A DNA stretch of 64,000 nucleotides from Cardiobacterium valvarum (GTDB taxonomy: Bacteria; Pseudomonadota; Gammaproteobacteria; Cardiobacteriales; Cardiobacteriaceae): NCBI RefSeq assembly GCF_900460955.1, contig NZ_UFUW01000001.1, positions 1,300,738-1,364,737 on the forward strand. Reading direction: 5' to 3'. This document shows positions 10,498 through 19,974 of this stretch, piece by piece. Position 1 is the stretch's first letter. The number at the start of each line of letters is the position of its first letter. Below the pieces are notes generated by a model. That model ran no database searches, was not told the origin of the DNA, and saw only the letters and a program-made list of their open reading frames with translations. A program made the translations under genes and the position numbers.

Positions 10498-11282
10498 AAA
10501 CAAAGACCATCACACGATTCAGCGCCCTGGCTGCCGCTGTCATGCTGGGTGGCTGCAGCAGCTTCGGCTTCGGCAGCAAAAGCGACGACAGCAACGATCT
10601 GCCCACCCGCATCGAAAAGAAAACCGATTACAAACAAGCGTATCAGGATTACGTCGAACTGGGCGCCAAATATGTGCAGATGGGGCGTTACGACCTCGCC
10701 GAGCCCAAACTGAAACGCGCCATTGAAATCGACTCACACCCGCCGGATGCCTGGAACATCCTCGCCGTGCTTTACGAAGAAGCACGCGATATCTCCTCTG
10801 GCAACCAGATTTACCAAAAACTTATCCGCAGCCATCCCGAGTACCTGCTTGGCCACGTCAACTACGCGACCTTCCTCTGCAAGTTTGACCGCGACAGTGA
10901 AATGCAGACACTGTTGAACCAGATGCGTGCCCGTAACGCCGAATTCAAGGCGGCAGCCTACATCGCTGAAGGCAACTGCATGGCGACCCGCAACCAGATC
11001 GGGCAGGCGGAAAACGCCTACAAACAGGCCATTGCCGTTAATCCGCAGGCCGAAGGCGCCCTCTTGCCACTGGCGGAAATCTCCCTGCAAAAAGGCGATG
11101 CCGCAGGCGCCCTGCGCTACCTGAAAGTGGTGCACACCTATGTCGGCTACAGCCCGCAAAGCGTGAAAATTGGCATCGAAGCGGCGCGTAAAGGCGGCGA
11201 TAGCCGCATGGAAGAAGAATTGGTGCGCGTCATGCGGGCCAATTACAAGAACACACCGCAGGCACAATCGCTGGGGATCTGA
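10494..11282 (+). CDS. pilW: Type IV pilus biogenesis/stability lipoprotein PilW (PilF)
   Basis: A 262-residue outer-membrane lipoprotein, the pilotin needed for assembly of the PilQ secretin. A lipobox MLGGC at residues 17-21 ends the signal peptide. TPR units follow (for example KYVQMGRYDLAEPKLKRAI). It overlaps rlmN by 4 bases and precedes rodZ by 2. The conserved position between rlmN and rodZ supports the call and implies the host makes type IV pili. Confidence 0.88.
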   Translation: MKTKTITRFSALAAAVMLGGCSSFGFGSKSDDSNDLPTRIEKKTDYKQAYQDYVELGAKYVQMGRYDLAEPKLKRAIEIDSHPPDAWNILAVLYEEARDISSGNQIYQKLIRSHPEYLLGHVNYATFLCKFDRDSEMQTLLNQMRARNAEFKAAAYIAEGNCMATRNQIGQAENAYKQAIAVNPQAEGALLPLAEISLQKGDAAGALRYLKVVHTYVGYSPQSVKIGIEAARKGGDSRMEEELVRVMRANYKNTPQAQSLGI

Positions 11283-11284
11283 CC

Positions 11285-12223
11285 ATGAGCGAAAAAACCA
11301 CCACCACGGGCGGCCTTGACATCGGTGCTGTCCTCTCGGCGGCACGAATGAAGCGCGAGCTGTCCATCGCCACTGCCGCAATGCAATCCAACCTCAGCCA
11401 GGAAATCATCGAAAAACTCGAACAAAACCGCTTCGGAGAAATTGGTGCGCCGGTTTTTACTCGGGGCTACCTCAGTCTCTATGCCCGCTTTCTCGGTCTG
11501 AACGAGGCTGCTGTCGGTCAGGCATTCAATAAAATCGGGCGTGAACCGCCGCCGGCCCTGCGTCTGAGCGCTGCCAACGTCGAAAGCCAAAGCCGTTCCT
11601 ACCGTCGCAGCTATCTTGGTTCATGGTTGCTCCTGGTTCCGGTTGTGCTGGTTGGCGGCTTTCTGCTCTACCAGCTCTTTGATAACAACTCGTGGTTGAT
11701 GAAGCAAATCAACGGCGCTTTTAACCAGCCGGCACAGCAAGAAGGCGAAGTCCTGACCCCGCCAGGCGGTAACAATAGCGAAGACATCGTGCTGGAAGTC
11801 GGCGGTAACCCGCAAGTCCCGCCGACCACTCCGGAAGGCGTGCCAGTCAATCCCGAAGTTATCAACGGCATTACCCCGCCTGCTGACACCGCGACAATGG
11901 CTGGCAGCAGCGAAACTCCGCCTGCTACTGATAACAGCATCACACAAGCCCCGGTAGTGAGCGAGGATTCACGCGGTATCCAGCTCACTTTCTCAACCGA
12001 AAGCTGGGTACAAATCCAGGACAACAAACGCAAATCCGTAGTATCGCGCATCATCAAGCCAGGTGAAAAAGTCGAACTGCCTGCCGACGGAGCACCGTAC
12101 AACTTCAATATCGGCCGTCCGGACGGTGTCGTCATGCTCATCAACGGCCAGGAACAGCCACTGGACAACTACCGTCAGAAAAATTCCGGCCGCCGCTTCA
12201 ACGTAGACATCCCCAATGGCTAA
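11285..12223 (+). CDS. rodZ: RodZ-like cytoskeletal membrane protein
   Basis: A 312-residue bitopic protein. An N-terminal HTH (LSAARMKRELSIATAA...) at about residues 14-80 carries the family motif FTRGYLSLYARFLG. One transmembrane segment (LLLVPVVLVGGFLLYQLF) lies near 108-130. A Pro/Thr-rich periplasmic linker leads to a C-terminal DUF4115 beta domain (TFSTESWVQIQDNKRKS). RodZ links MreB to the elongasome and sets rod shape. It overlaps hisS by 8 bases. In many relatives ispG separates rodZ from hisS; here it does not. Confidence 0.9.
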   Translation: MSEKTTTTGGLDIGAVLSAARMKRELSIATAAMQSNLSQEIIEKLEQNRFGEIGAPVFTRGYLSLYARFLGLNEAAVGQAFNKIGREPPPALRLSAANVESQSRSYRRSYLGSWLLLVPVVLVGGFLLYQLFDNNSWLMKQINGAFNQPAQQEGEVLTPPGGNNSEDIVLEVGGNPQVPPTTPEGVPVNPEVINGITPPADTATMAGSSETPPATDNSITQAPVVSEDSRGIQLTFSTESWVQIQDNKRKSVVSRIIKPGEKVELPADGAPYNFNIGRPDGVVMLINGQEQPLDNYRQKNSGRRFNVDIPNG

Positions 12224-13487
12224 ACCGCAAATCCAGTCCCTGCGCGGGATGAACGACATCTTCCCGCCCGAAGCCGACTACCTGCAACAACTGCACGACC
12301 GCATCCACGACGTGCTCGCCTGCTACGGCTATCACCCGCTGCAGCTGCCGCTGCTCGAACAAACCGGCCTGTTCAAACGCGCTGTTGGTGAAGAAACCGA
12401 CGTGGTCAGCAAAGAGATGTACACCTTCGCTGATCGTAACGACGAAAGCATCACCCTGCGTCCGGAAGCGACTGCCGGCGTGGTGCGGGCGATGATCCAG
12501 CACGGCAAACTGCAACAGCCGCAGCGCGTATACGCCGAAGGGCCGATGTTCCGCTACGAACGCCCGCAAAAAGGGCGCAGCCGTCAATTTTCACAAGTGA
12601 GCGTTGAAGCGCTAGGCATCGCCGGCGCGGCACAAGACGCCGAACTCATCAGCCTTTGCGCCGACCTTTTCCGTCGCCTGAACATCCTTGATCTGCTGAC
12701 GCTTGAAATCAACACCATCGGCCTCGCTGAAGAGCGCCACGCCTTCCAGCAGGCACTCGTTGCCTACCTGCAACAGCACATCGACGCCCTGGATGAAGAC
12801 AGCCGCCGCCGTCTCACCACCAACCCGCTGCGCATCCTCGACAGCAAAAATGCGGGCGTGCAGCGCGTGCTGGATGGTGCCCCTATCCTTGACGATTACC
12901 TCGGCGAAGCCAGCCGCAGCCACTTCGCGCAACTCTGCGCACTGCTGGACGCCCTCGGCATCGCCTGGCAGCGCAATCCGCGCCTGGTTCGCGGCCTTGA
13001 CTACTACTGTCACACCGTCTTTGAGTGGACGACCGATGCCCTTGGCGCCCAGGGCACCGTTACCGCCGGTGGCCGCTACGACGGCCTCATCGAACAACTC
13101 GGCGGCAAACCGACCCCGGCAGCCGGCTTCGCCTTCGGCATTGAGCGCATCATGCTGCTCGCACAACAGCGCGGCATCTTCCACATGCCGCAACCGCTGG
13201 TATACGCCATTGCCACCGCTGATGCCCACCTCTGCCTGCTGTTGCCGCTGGTGCAAACCCTGCGCGCGCGCGGCATCAGCGTCATCGCCCACAACCAAAT
13301 CCAGCCGCTGAAAGCGCAAATCCGCAAAGCCGACCAGGAAGGCGCGCACTACGCCCTTATCATTGGCGATGACGAAGCGGCTACCCGCAGCGCCGCCCTG
13401 AAAAACCTGCGCGACGGCAGCCAGCAGACCCTGCCGCTTGCCGACCTGCCCGCCTACCTCGAAGCACGCAACAAGGAAACCCCATGA
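12216..13487 (+). CDS. hisS: Histidyl-tRNA synthetase
   Basis: A 423-residue class II aminoacyl-tRNA synthetase. Motif 2 is visible as MFRYERPQKGRSRQF. The histidine-specific segments GLDYYCHTVFEW and GGRYDGL follow, and motif 3 is in GFAFGIERIML. The C-terminal anticodon-binding domain begins near residue 325. Length is normal. It overlaps rodZ upstream and yfgM downstream (ATGA), in the standard hisS-yfgM-bamB-der order. Confidence 0.97.
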   Translation: MAKPQIQSLRGMNDIFPPEADYLQQLHDRIHDVLACYGYHPLQLPLLEQTGLFKRAVGEETDVVSKEMYTFADRNDESITLRPEATAGVVRAMIQHGKLQQPQRVYAEGPMFRYERPQKGRSRQFSQVSVEALGIAGAAQDAELISLCADLFRRLNILDLLTLEINTIGLAEERHAFQQALVAYLQQHIDALDEDSRRRLTTNPLRILDSKNAGVQRVLDGAPILDDYLGEASRSHFAQLCALLDALGIAWQRNPRLVRGLDYYCHTVFEWTTDALGAQGTVTAGGRYDGLIEQLGGKPTPAAGFAFGIERIMLLAQQRGIFHMPQPLVYAIATADAHLCLLLPLVQTLRARGISVIAHNQIQPLKAQIRKADQEGAHYALIIGDDEAATRSAALKNLRDGSQQTLPLADLPAYLEARNKETP

Positions 13488-14113
13488 GCGACAGAACCGA
13501 CGAAGAAACCCTCGAACTCATCCGCGAATGGCTGCAACAATACGGCCTGACCATCATCATCGGCCTGGTCCTGGGGCTTGGCGCTATCAGCGGCTACCGC
13601 TACTGGCAAGGCCAACAGGCGGAACAGCGCAACAACGAATCGGCCCAACTCGACACCATCCTGCAAGCCCTTGAACAGGACAAACCGCAAGATGCTGCGG
13701 ACGCTTACGACAGCCTGCTCAAAAAAGGCGGGGAAATCGCCGAACTGGCCGCGCTGAACATGGCGGGTGCCTACCTTAAAGAAAACAAAACCGATGACGC
13801 AATGGCTGCGCTGAAACTGGCTGCTGCCAGCAAAGACGAACTGCTCGCGCAAAGCGCCAGCTGGCAACTGGCCCTCACGCTTGCTGCCCAAGGTAACTAT
13901 GACGAAGCCCTGCAACAAAGCGAATCACTGCGCGACAGCGCCTACACTGCCCAGGCGGCAGCGTTGCAAGGTTACATCCACGACAAACAGGGTAAAACCA
14001 GAGAGGCACTGGCCGATTACGAACGCAGCCAGCAACTCGCGCCTGCGCCCGCCACCGCCCTGCAAATCAACGCCCTGCAAGCCCGCCTGGCGCTTGAAGG
14101 AAACGGCCAATGA
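13484..14113 (+). CDS. yfgM: YfgM family TPR membrane protein
   Basis: A 209-residue protein with a short cytosolic N-terminus (EETLELIREWLQQYG), one membrane helix (LTIIIGLVLGLGAISGYRYW) and a periplasmic TPR domain. In E. coli YfgM is an ancillary factor of the SecYEG translocon that works with PpiD. It overlaps hisS and bamB by 4 bases on each side. The gene order makes the call secure. Confidence 0.9.
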   Translation: MSDRTDEETLELIREWLQQYGLTIIIGLVLGLGAISGYRYWQGQQAEQRNNESAQLDTILQALEQDKPQDAADAYDSLLKKGGEIAELAALNMAGAYLKENKTDDAMAALKLAAASKDELLAQSASWQLALTLAAQGNYDEALQQSESLRDSAYTAQAAALQGYIHDKQGKTREALADYERSQQLAPAPATALQINALQARLALEGNGQ

Positions 14114-15276
14114 AAACCACCCGCCGCAGTGTCCTGCTGCTTGCCGGCGCTCTGGCCCTGAGCGCCTGCTCGTCCACTTCTGACTTCTTCCTCGGCAAAG
14201 ACAACCGCCCTGCGCCCAAACCCCTGCCCGCTGCCAGCGGCGGCGCAGGCGCTACCCTGTTGTGGAAACACAAACTCGGCAGCGGCGGTGCAGACGAAGG
14301 CCTTGCCCTCAAACCCGCCACCTGGGGTGGGCGCATCTATGCCGTCTCCGCCAATGGCCGCCTCTATGCCTACAACAGCGATGGCAGTACCGCCTGGCAA
14401 CAAAAACTCGGCAACAACATCAGCGCTGGTGTTGCCGTGGATCGCCGCAACGTTTACCTCGGCACCAGCAACGGTGACCTGCTTGCGCTCTCTGCCGCAG
14501 ACGGTGAAACCGAATGGCGCGCACCGCTGTCCAGCCTGATGCTGGCCGCACCGGTCGTTGCCGACGGCCTCGTCTTTGCGCGCAGCATTGACGGCGTCCT
14601 CACCGCCTTCGACGCTGCCAATGGCAGCGAACTGTGGCGTTACCGCATCAAAGAACCAGTCCTCAGCGTGCGCGGTAACGCTGAACCCGTCGTGGGCGGC
14701 GGTGTCGTCATCCTCACCACCGACAACGGCTACTTCGTCGTCCTTGACCAGCGCTCTGGCCTGCCCGTCGTCGAACAGCGCATCGCCAGCAGCGCCGGCA
14801 GCAACCCCGTCGCCCGCCTGGTGGACATGGACAGTACCCCGCAAGTCGGCGACGGTATCCTCTACGGTGCCGCCTACCAATCCATGCTCTTCGCCGTTGA
14901 CCTGCAAAAAGGCCAGCCGTTGTGGCAGCAAGAACAGGTCTCGACACAAAAAGACATCGCCCTCAGCCGTGACGGCGTGTACCTCGTCAGCGATATTGAC
15001 CACGTCATCGCCCTGAACCGCCGCGACGGCAGCATCCGCTGGAAAAACGACCGCCTTGAAGGGCGCTACCTCTCGCCGCCCTTCACCCTGCCGGACGGCC
15101 GCGTCGGCGTCATTGACTACCAGGGCTGGCTGCACTGGCTGGACGGCGCCAGCGGCGACCTCATCGGCCAGCAGCGCCTCGCATCCAGTACTGCCGATGT
15201 GCCCGCCCTCGTTCTGCGCGACAGCATCGTTTGGCAACTCAAAGACGGTAACCTCATCAACTTCCGGCCTGAATAA
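14110..15276 (+). CDS. bamB: Outer membrane assembly lipoprotein BamB
   Basis: A 388-residue lipoprotein of the BAM complex that supports outer-membrane protein folding. The lipobox LSAC at about residues 17-20 follows a basic, hydrophobic signal peptide. The rest is an eight-bladed PQQ-type beta propeller, with repeating G-G/A-W motifs such as YAYNSDGSTAWQQ and YLGTSNGDLLALSAADG. It lies between yfgM and der. Its stop is 94 bases before the der start, so der may have a separate promoter or be read through. Confidence 0.95.
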   Translation: MKTTRRSVLLLAGALALSACSSTSDFFLGKDNRPAPKPLPAASGGAGATLLWKHKLGSGGADEGLALKPATWGGRIYAVSANGRLYAYNSDGSTAWQQKLGNNISAGVAVDRRNVYLGTSNGDLLALSAADGETEWRAPLSSLMLAAPVVADGLVFARSIDGVLTAFDAANGSELWRYRIKEPVLSVRGNAEPVVGGGVVILTTDNGYFVVLDQRSGLPVVEQRIASSAGSNPVARLVDMDSTPQVGDGILYGAAYQSMLFAVDLQKGQPLWQQEQVSTQKDIALSRDGVYLVSDIDHVIALNRRDGSIRWKNDRLEGRYLSPPFTLPDGRVGVIDYQGWLHWLDGASGDLIGQQRLASSTADVPALVLRDSIVWQLKDGNLINFRPE

Positions 15277-15370
15277 CCCTCCCCACGGCGCGGCAAAAAC
15301 CGCGCCGTATTCTCGCTTGGCACGCACATTCGCCCTCAATACACGCACAAAAAACCACAAAGGACACCCC

Positions 15371-16738
15371 ATGAACACCCTGCGCAAACCACTGGTGGCG
15401 CTGGTCGGCCGCCCCAACGTCGGCAAATCGACCCTGTTTAACGCCCTGACCCGCAGCCGCGACAGCCTCGTTGCCGACACCCCCGGCCTCACCCGCGACC
15501 GCAACTACGGCGAAGCGCGCCTCATGGACATGCCCTGCCGCATCATTGACACCGGCGGCCTCCTGCGTGAAGAAGAAGCACAAATCGACTACCGCGTGGA
15601 CCAGCAGGCGCGCGCCGCCGTCAGCGAAGCCGATGTCGTCGTCTTCCTCGTGGACGGACGCGACGGCCTCACCGCCGTGGACGAACAAATCGCCCAGGAA
15701 CTGCGGCGCAGCCACAAGCCCGTCATCCTCGCCGTCAACAAAACCGACTTCGCCGATCCCGACCTCATCCTTGCCGACTTCTATGCCCTCGGCATCGCCG
15801 ACACCCTCGCGATTGCGGCGGAACACCGGCGCGGCATCAACCGCCTGGCAGAGCGCATTATTGCCCACCTGCACTCACTGCCCGACGCCGGGCAATTCGG
15901 CGAACCGGAGGAAGCCGGAGGAAACGCGGATGACAGCATTGCCCTTGCCGTCATCGGCCGCCCCAACACCGGCAAATCCACCCTGCTCAACCGCCTCATC
16001 GGTGAAGATCGCCTCGTTGCCAGCCCCGTTGCCGGAACCACCCGCGACGCCATCGCCATCCCCTACGAAGACGACGCCGGTGACCGCTTCACCCTTATTG
16101 ACACCGCCGGCATCCGCCGCAAAGCGCGGGTCAATGACAAAATCGAAAAATTCTCCATCGTCAAAACCCTGGACGCCATTGAGCGCGCCAACGTCGTCAT
16201 CCTCATGCTGGATGCGCACGAAGGCGTGAGCGAGCAGGACGCGCACCTCCTGGGCGAAATCACCCGACGCGGACGCGGTCTCATCATCGCCATCAACAAA
16301 TGGGACCACCTTGACGCCGAACAGCGCGAAACCATCCGCCAGCAATTCACGCGCAAACTGCACTTCGTGGACTACGCCGAGGTCTTCTACATCTCGGCGC
16401 TGCACGGCAGCAACATCCGCAAACTGCTGCCAGCGGTGAAGAAAGTCTATCGCTCGGCGATGACGGAACTTTCCACCAACAAACTCACTGAAGCACTGGA
16501 AACCGCCTACCACCGCCACCAGCCGCCACTGGTGCAGGGCCGCTCCATCAAACTGCAATATGCGCACCAGGGCGGGCGCAATCCGCCGCACATCATCATT
16601 CACGGCACGCGTACCACGAACGTCCCCGACAGCTACACCACCTACCTCAGCAAATTCTTCCGCAAACAGTTCAAACTGCACGGCACACCGATCCGTATCA
16701 GTTACCGTGACAAGGCGAACCCCTACGCCAACGAGTGA
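15371..16738 (+). CDS. der: Ribosome assembly GTPase Der (EngA)
   Basis: A 455-residue GTPase required for 50S subunit assembly. Tandem G domains are visible. The first has GRPNVGKST at about residue 12, DTGG and NKTD. The second has GRPNTGKST near residue 197, DTAG and NKWD. A C-terminal KH-like domain ends RISYRDKANPY. The start at 15371 (MNTLRKPLVALVG) has AAGGA 8 bases upstream. A perfect 12-bp terminator hairpin follows. Confidence 0.97.
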   Translation: MNTLRKPLVALVGRPNVGKSTLFNALTRSRDSLVADTPGLTRDRNYGEARLMDMPCRIIDTGGLLREEEAQIDYRVDQQARAAVSEADVVVFLVDGRDGLTAVDEQIAQELRRSHKPVILAVNKTDFADPDLILADFYALGIADTLAIAAEHRRGINRLAERIIAHLHSLPDAGQFGEPEEAGGNADDSIALAVIGRPNTGKSTLLNRLIGEDRLVASPVAGTTRDAIAIPYEDDAGDRFTLIDTAGIRRKARVNDKIEKFSIVKTLDAIERANVVILMLDAHEGVSEQDAHLLGEITRRGRGLIIAINKWDHLDAEQRETIRQQFTRKLHFVDYAEVFYISALHGSNIRKLLPAVKKVYRSAMTELSTNKLTEALETAYHRHQPPLVQGRSIKLQYAHQGGRNPPHIIIHGTRTTNVPDSYTTYLSKFFRKQFKLHGTPIRISYRDKANPYANE

Positions 16739-16750
16739 TGCAGCACTATA

Positions 16751-16777
16751 AAAAAGCCGGACAACGTCCGGCTTTTT
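16751..16777. terminator. Bidirectional terminator between der and a convergent small gene
   Basis: AAAAAGCCGGAC and GTCCGGCTTTTT form a perfect 12-bp stem with a 3-base loop, with an A-run and T-run suited to both strands. It separates der (plus) from the convergent 79-residue membrane protein (minus). Confidence 0.92.
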
Positions 16778-16788
16778 ATTCGCGTTCT

Positions 16789-17028
16789 TCACGTATGCAG
16801 AATGCGCTTTACCCAATTCTCAATCGGCGCAATCAGGTAGGTGTCGCGCCAGATTTTTTCTCGAGCCGCCCAGCAGACGAGCCACAGTGCGATAAAAAAC
16901 GGCCAGGGTGCGCGGATAACCGCCAGCCACACGGTGAGGGCAATCGCCCACACCCAAGGGCGGTTGGCATAGAAACGCGGAATGATGATGCAGACCGCGA
17001 GGAAAAACATGACCACGATGATGTCCAT
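16789..17028 (-). CDS. Small membrane protein, unknown function
   Basis: A 79-residue protein with hydrophobic segments (IIVVMFFLAVCIII, VWAIALTVWLAVI, FFIALWLVCWAA) and a charged C-terminal end (REKIWRDTYLIAPIENWVKR). The ATG at 17028 was preferred to one 33 bases upstream because AAGGAG lies 7 bases before it. I do not recognise the family. It is separated from the MFS gene upstream by about 60 bases. Confidence 0.65.
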   Translation of the reverse strand: MDIIVVMFFLAVCIIIPRFYANRPWVWAIALTVWLAVIRAPWPFFIALWLVCWAAREKIWRDTYLIAPIENWVKRILHT

Positions 17029-17090
17029 AGAAACTCCTTCGGAAAAAACGCACGCAAGCATAGCATGCGACGCCCCGGTGGGCGACTACT

Positions 17091-18290
17091 TCAGCGTAGC
17101 GCGCCAAAACGCCACTGCGTCCAGGCAAAGAACGCGCTGCCGACAAGTGCTAAAACCGCCCCGCTCAGGCCGATGAGGGCGAGGTCGCCGTGCTGCATCA
17201 CCAGTCGCCCGATAAGCGCACCGCCGCCGATACCGATGTTGTAAATGCCGGAGAAGATGGCAGTGGCGACATCGGTTGCGTCCGGCGCAAGGTGCAGCAC
17301 GCGCACCATCAGCGCGAGGCTGAGGGCGGCGATGCCGATACCCCAGCAGAAGACCAGCGCAAACAACGCCAGCGATGACGCCCCCAGCGGGCGTAATAAC
17401 AGCAGGGAAGCGCAGAGCAGCACGACGGCACAGGTGAGGAAGCGCGTCGGCATGCGCGCGTGCAGACGGGCGAAGAGCACGCTCGCCACCATGCCGGAGA
17501 GGCCGAAGACGAGGAGCAGTGCCGTCGTCGCCCCTTCGCCGAGATGGCTGAATTGGCGGGCAAACGGCTCGATGTAGCTGTAAGCGGTGAAATGGGCGGC
17601 GATGATGAGGGCGGTGAAGGCGTAGAGGCCGAGCAGCAGCGGACGGCGTGCCAGCAGGGGCAGGCTGGTGAGGGAACCTGCGTTGCGGCTGGGCAGGCGC
17701 GGCAGCAGCAGAAAAACGGCGAGCATCACGGCGGCAGCAGCGGCGGCAATCAGGGCAAAGGTGGTGCGCCAGCCGAGCAGTTGTCCGATCAGACGGCCAA
17801 GCGGCAGACCCAGCACCGTCGCCAGCGCCGTGCCCATCGACAGCCAACCGATGGCCTGTTGTTGTTTGCCCGGCGGCGCAAGGCGCACCGCCAGCGCGGT
17901 GGTAATCGCCCAAAACACCGCATGCGCCAGTGCCACGCCGATACGCGAGACGAGCAGGACACCGAAATTCCACGCCAACGCGCTGACTGCGTGGCTGGCG
18001 ATGAAAAGGACGAAGAGGGCGAGCAGCAGGCCGCGCCGTTCCCGCTGTGCTACCAGCAGCATACAGGGCAGAGAGGCAAGCGACACGACCCAGGCATACA
18101 CCGTCAGCATCACCCCGGTCTGCGCCGCGCTCATGTCGAAGCCGGCGCCGATGTCGGAGAGCAGCGCGATGGGGATGAATTCGGTGGTATTGAAGACGAA
18201 GGCAGCGACGGCAAGCGTCAGCACGCGCGACCAGGCGAGACGGTGCGCGGCGTGGTGCAGGGGTATGGGGGCACTGTGTTCAAGTGGCAT
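17091..18290 (-). CDS. MFS exporter of the SotB/DHA1 type
   Basis: A 399-residue major facilitator protein with about 12 membrane helices. The segment FNTTEFIPIALLSDIGAGFDM and the central RIGVALAHAVFWAITTALAVRL resemble the sugar-efflux SotB (YdeA) branch of the DHA1 drug:proton antiporters. The substrate cannot be read from sequence. The start overlaps the stop of the upstream Nudix-type gene by one base, so the two form an operon and the upstream protein may regulate it. Confidence 0.85.
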   Translation of the reverse strand: MPLEHSAPIPLHHAAHRLAWSRVLTLAVAAFVFNTTEFIPIALLSDIGAGFDMSAAQTGVMLTVYAWVVSLASLPCMLLVAQRERRGLLLALFVLFIASHAVSALAWNFGVLLVSRIGVALAHAVFWAITTALAVRLAPPGKQQQAIGWLSMGTALATVLGLPLGRLIGQLLGWRTTFALIAAAAAAVMLAVFLLLPRLPSRNAGSLTSLPLLARRPLLLGLYAFTALIIAAHFTAYSYIEPFARQFSHLGEGATTALLLVFGLSGMVASVLFARLHARMPTRFLTCAVVLLCASLLLLRPLGASSLALFALVFCWGIGIAALSLALMVRVLHLAPDATDVATAIFSGIYNIGIGGGALIGRLVMQHGDLALIGLSGAVLALVGSAFFAWTQWRFGALR

Positions 18291-18970
18291 TATTGCTCTC
18301 CTGAGCGGAAGGGACGTGGGAAATGGATGGCGCTGTCGCGCTGTGCCAGGCGGTAGCCCATCGCATTGCGGCCGAAGCCACCGCTGGTCATGCCGTCTTC
18401 GACCAAAAGCCCCGCATCCAGGGTACGTTTGCGGAAGGCGCTTTTGTCGAGCGCCCTGCCGAGGATGATTTCATAAACGCGCTGCAACTGTGGCAGGGTG
18501 AACGGCTCCGCCAGCAGGAAGGCGGGCAGCGAAGTGTATTCCACTTTGCTGCGCAGACGCGCCAGGGCGGTGCGCAGAATGTCGTTGTGGTCAAAGGCCA
18601 AGGGCTGCGCGCAGGCGGCATCAGCCTGCGGCCAGGCAGCGGCATCGGGCGGCGGTGGCACCAGGGCGAAATAAACGTGCGTCGCCGTCCAGCCGCGCGG
18701 ATCGCGGCCGGCGCTGCCCCAGCTGCCGAGCTGTTCCAGATAGGGGGCGGCAAAGCCGGTTTTCTCGCGCAGTTTGCGCAGGGCACAGTCGTAGAGGGTG
18801 GCGTCTAGCGCGATGTCGATATAGCCGCCGGGCAGACAGGGCGTGGCGGGGTAGGGCTCGCTGGGGTCGGGTGGACGGCGGCTGAGGAGGACGCGCAAGG
18901 CACCGTCGGCGACGGTGAAAATCACCACATCGACGGTGGTGTACGGTTGTGGGAAAGCGGTCGGGGTCAT
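18290..18970 (-). CDS. Nudix-domain protein with C-terminal winged helix (NrtR-like regulator)
   Basis: A 226-residue protein. The N-terminal two-thirds is a Nudix fold (CLPGGYIDIALDATLYDCAL). The Nudix box is degenerate: the region reads RKLREKTGF where active enzymes have REL(R)EETG, and the acidic residue after GG is lost. The C-terminal part (FTLPQLQRVYEIILGRALDKSAFRKR) is the winged helix of NrtR-type repressors. Together this suggests a ligand-sensing repressor rather than a pyrophosphatase. It heads an operon with the MFS exporter. Confidence 0.8.
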   Translation of the reverse strand: MTPTAFPQPYTTVDVVIFTVADGALRVLLSRRPPDPSEPYPATPCLPGGYIDIALDATLYDCALRKLREKTGFAAPYLEQLGSWGSAGRDPRGWTATHVYFALVPPPPDAAAWPQADAACAQPLAFDHNDILRTALARLRSKVEYTSLPAFLLAEPFTLPQLQRVYEIILGRALDKSAFRKRTLDAGLLVEDGMTSGGFGRNAMGYRLAQRDSAIHFPRPFRSGEQ

Positions 18971-19035
18971 AACGGGATAGCGGTAGAAAACAGGGGTGGT
19001 ATTCTACAACTTCCCATTCCCATCAGGAGCTTCCC

Positions 19036-19903
19036 ATGATCCCTACCATTGCCGCCGGCCACATAATCTATGCCATGTCGCCGCAAAACCCATTCGTGCT
19101 GCGTGTGGTAGACGGCAGTCGTGTCCGCTTCGAGACCTGCGACTGTTTTACCGACTAGATTCAGCAGCCCGGCGACACCTTTGAGCAACTGGACTGGAAC
19201 CGCATCAATCCATCGACCAGCCGCTTTACATCGAAGGCGCCGAGCCGGGCGACACCCTGCGCGTGCATATCCACCGCATCGAGCTGGACAAGCGCGCGGT
19301 GCTGGCGACCCTGCCCGGCGCGGGTGTAGCGGGAGCGCGTCTGACGGCCGGACGCATTGACTTTGTGCCAGTGGCGGAAGATCACGTCGTGCTTTTCGAT
19401 ACGCTGCGCCTGCCGCGCAATCCGATGATCGGCGTCATTGGCACCGCACCCGCTGGAGAAGCGGTCAGCTGCGGCACGCCGGATACGTATGGCGGCTATA
19501 TGGACACCAAAATCATCAGCGAAGGCACGACCCTGCTCCTGCCGGTCAACGTGGCGGGTGCACTGCTGGCGATGGGCGACGGCGAAGTCGGCGTCTCCGG
19601 CCTGGAAATCAAGGGCGTGGTTGAGGTGGAAGCGCACGTCATCAAAGGCCGCCGCTGGCGGTCACGGCGGATGCCTGCCACACCATTGCCTCCGCCCCGA
19701 CTCTGGATCAGGCGGCGGAAATGGTGACGCTGATGATGAGCGATCTGCTCTGCGCCCACGGCGGGCTGGATGCCAATCGCGCGATCGCCCTGCAAAGCAT
19801 CGCTGGCGACGTACATATCTGCCAGATGGTTGACCCGAACCGCACCTGCCGCTTCACCCTGCCGCGCACGGTGTGCGAAACCCTGGGGATTGCGCTGCCG
19901 TAA
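19036..19903 (+). pseudogene. Acetamidase/formamidase family, decayed
   Basis: The reading starts at MIPTIAAGHIIYAMSP and matches the acetamidase/formamidase pattern through RVRFETCDCF. A TAG at about 19156 then replaces an expected CAG before IQQ. After INP near 19210 the frame shifts to GAEPGDTLRVHI...IKGVVEVEAHVIKGR. A second shift near 19650 leads to the true C-terminus, ending in LGIALP at 19903. One nonsense codon plus two shifts mean it is not functional. The family hydrolyses short-chain amides to ammonia and acids. Confidence 0.8.
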
Positions 19904-19974
19904 AGCGGCCTTTATGCCCCGGTATCGCTTCGTAAGCCGCAGCGCCGGGCGATGGAAAAGGCTGGGGCAGGTGC

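Noticed and set aside
14017-15504. 495-codon minus-strand frame opposite bamB
   Set aside because: Shadow of bamB and the start of der; no domain and no ribosome site.
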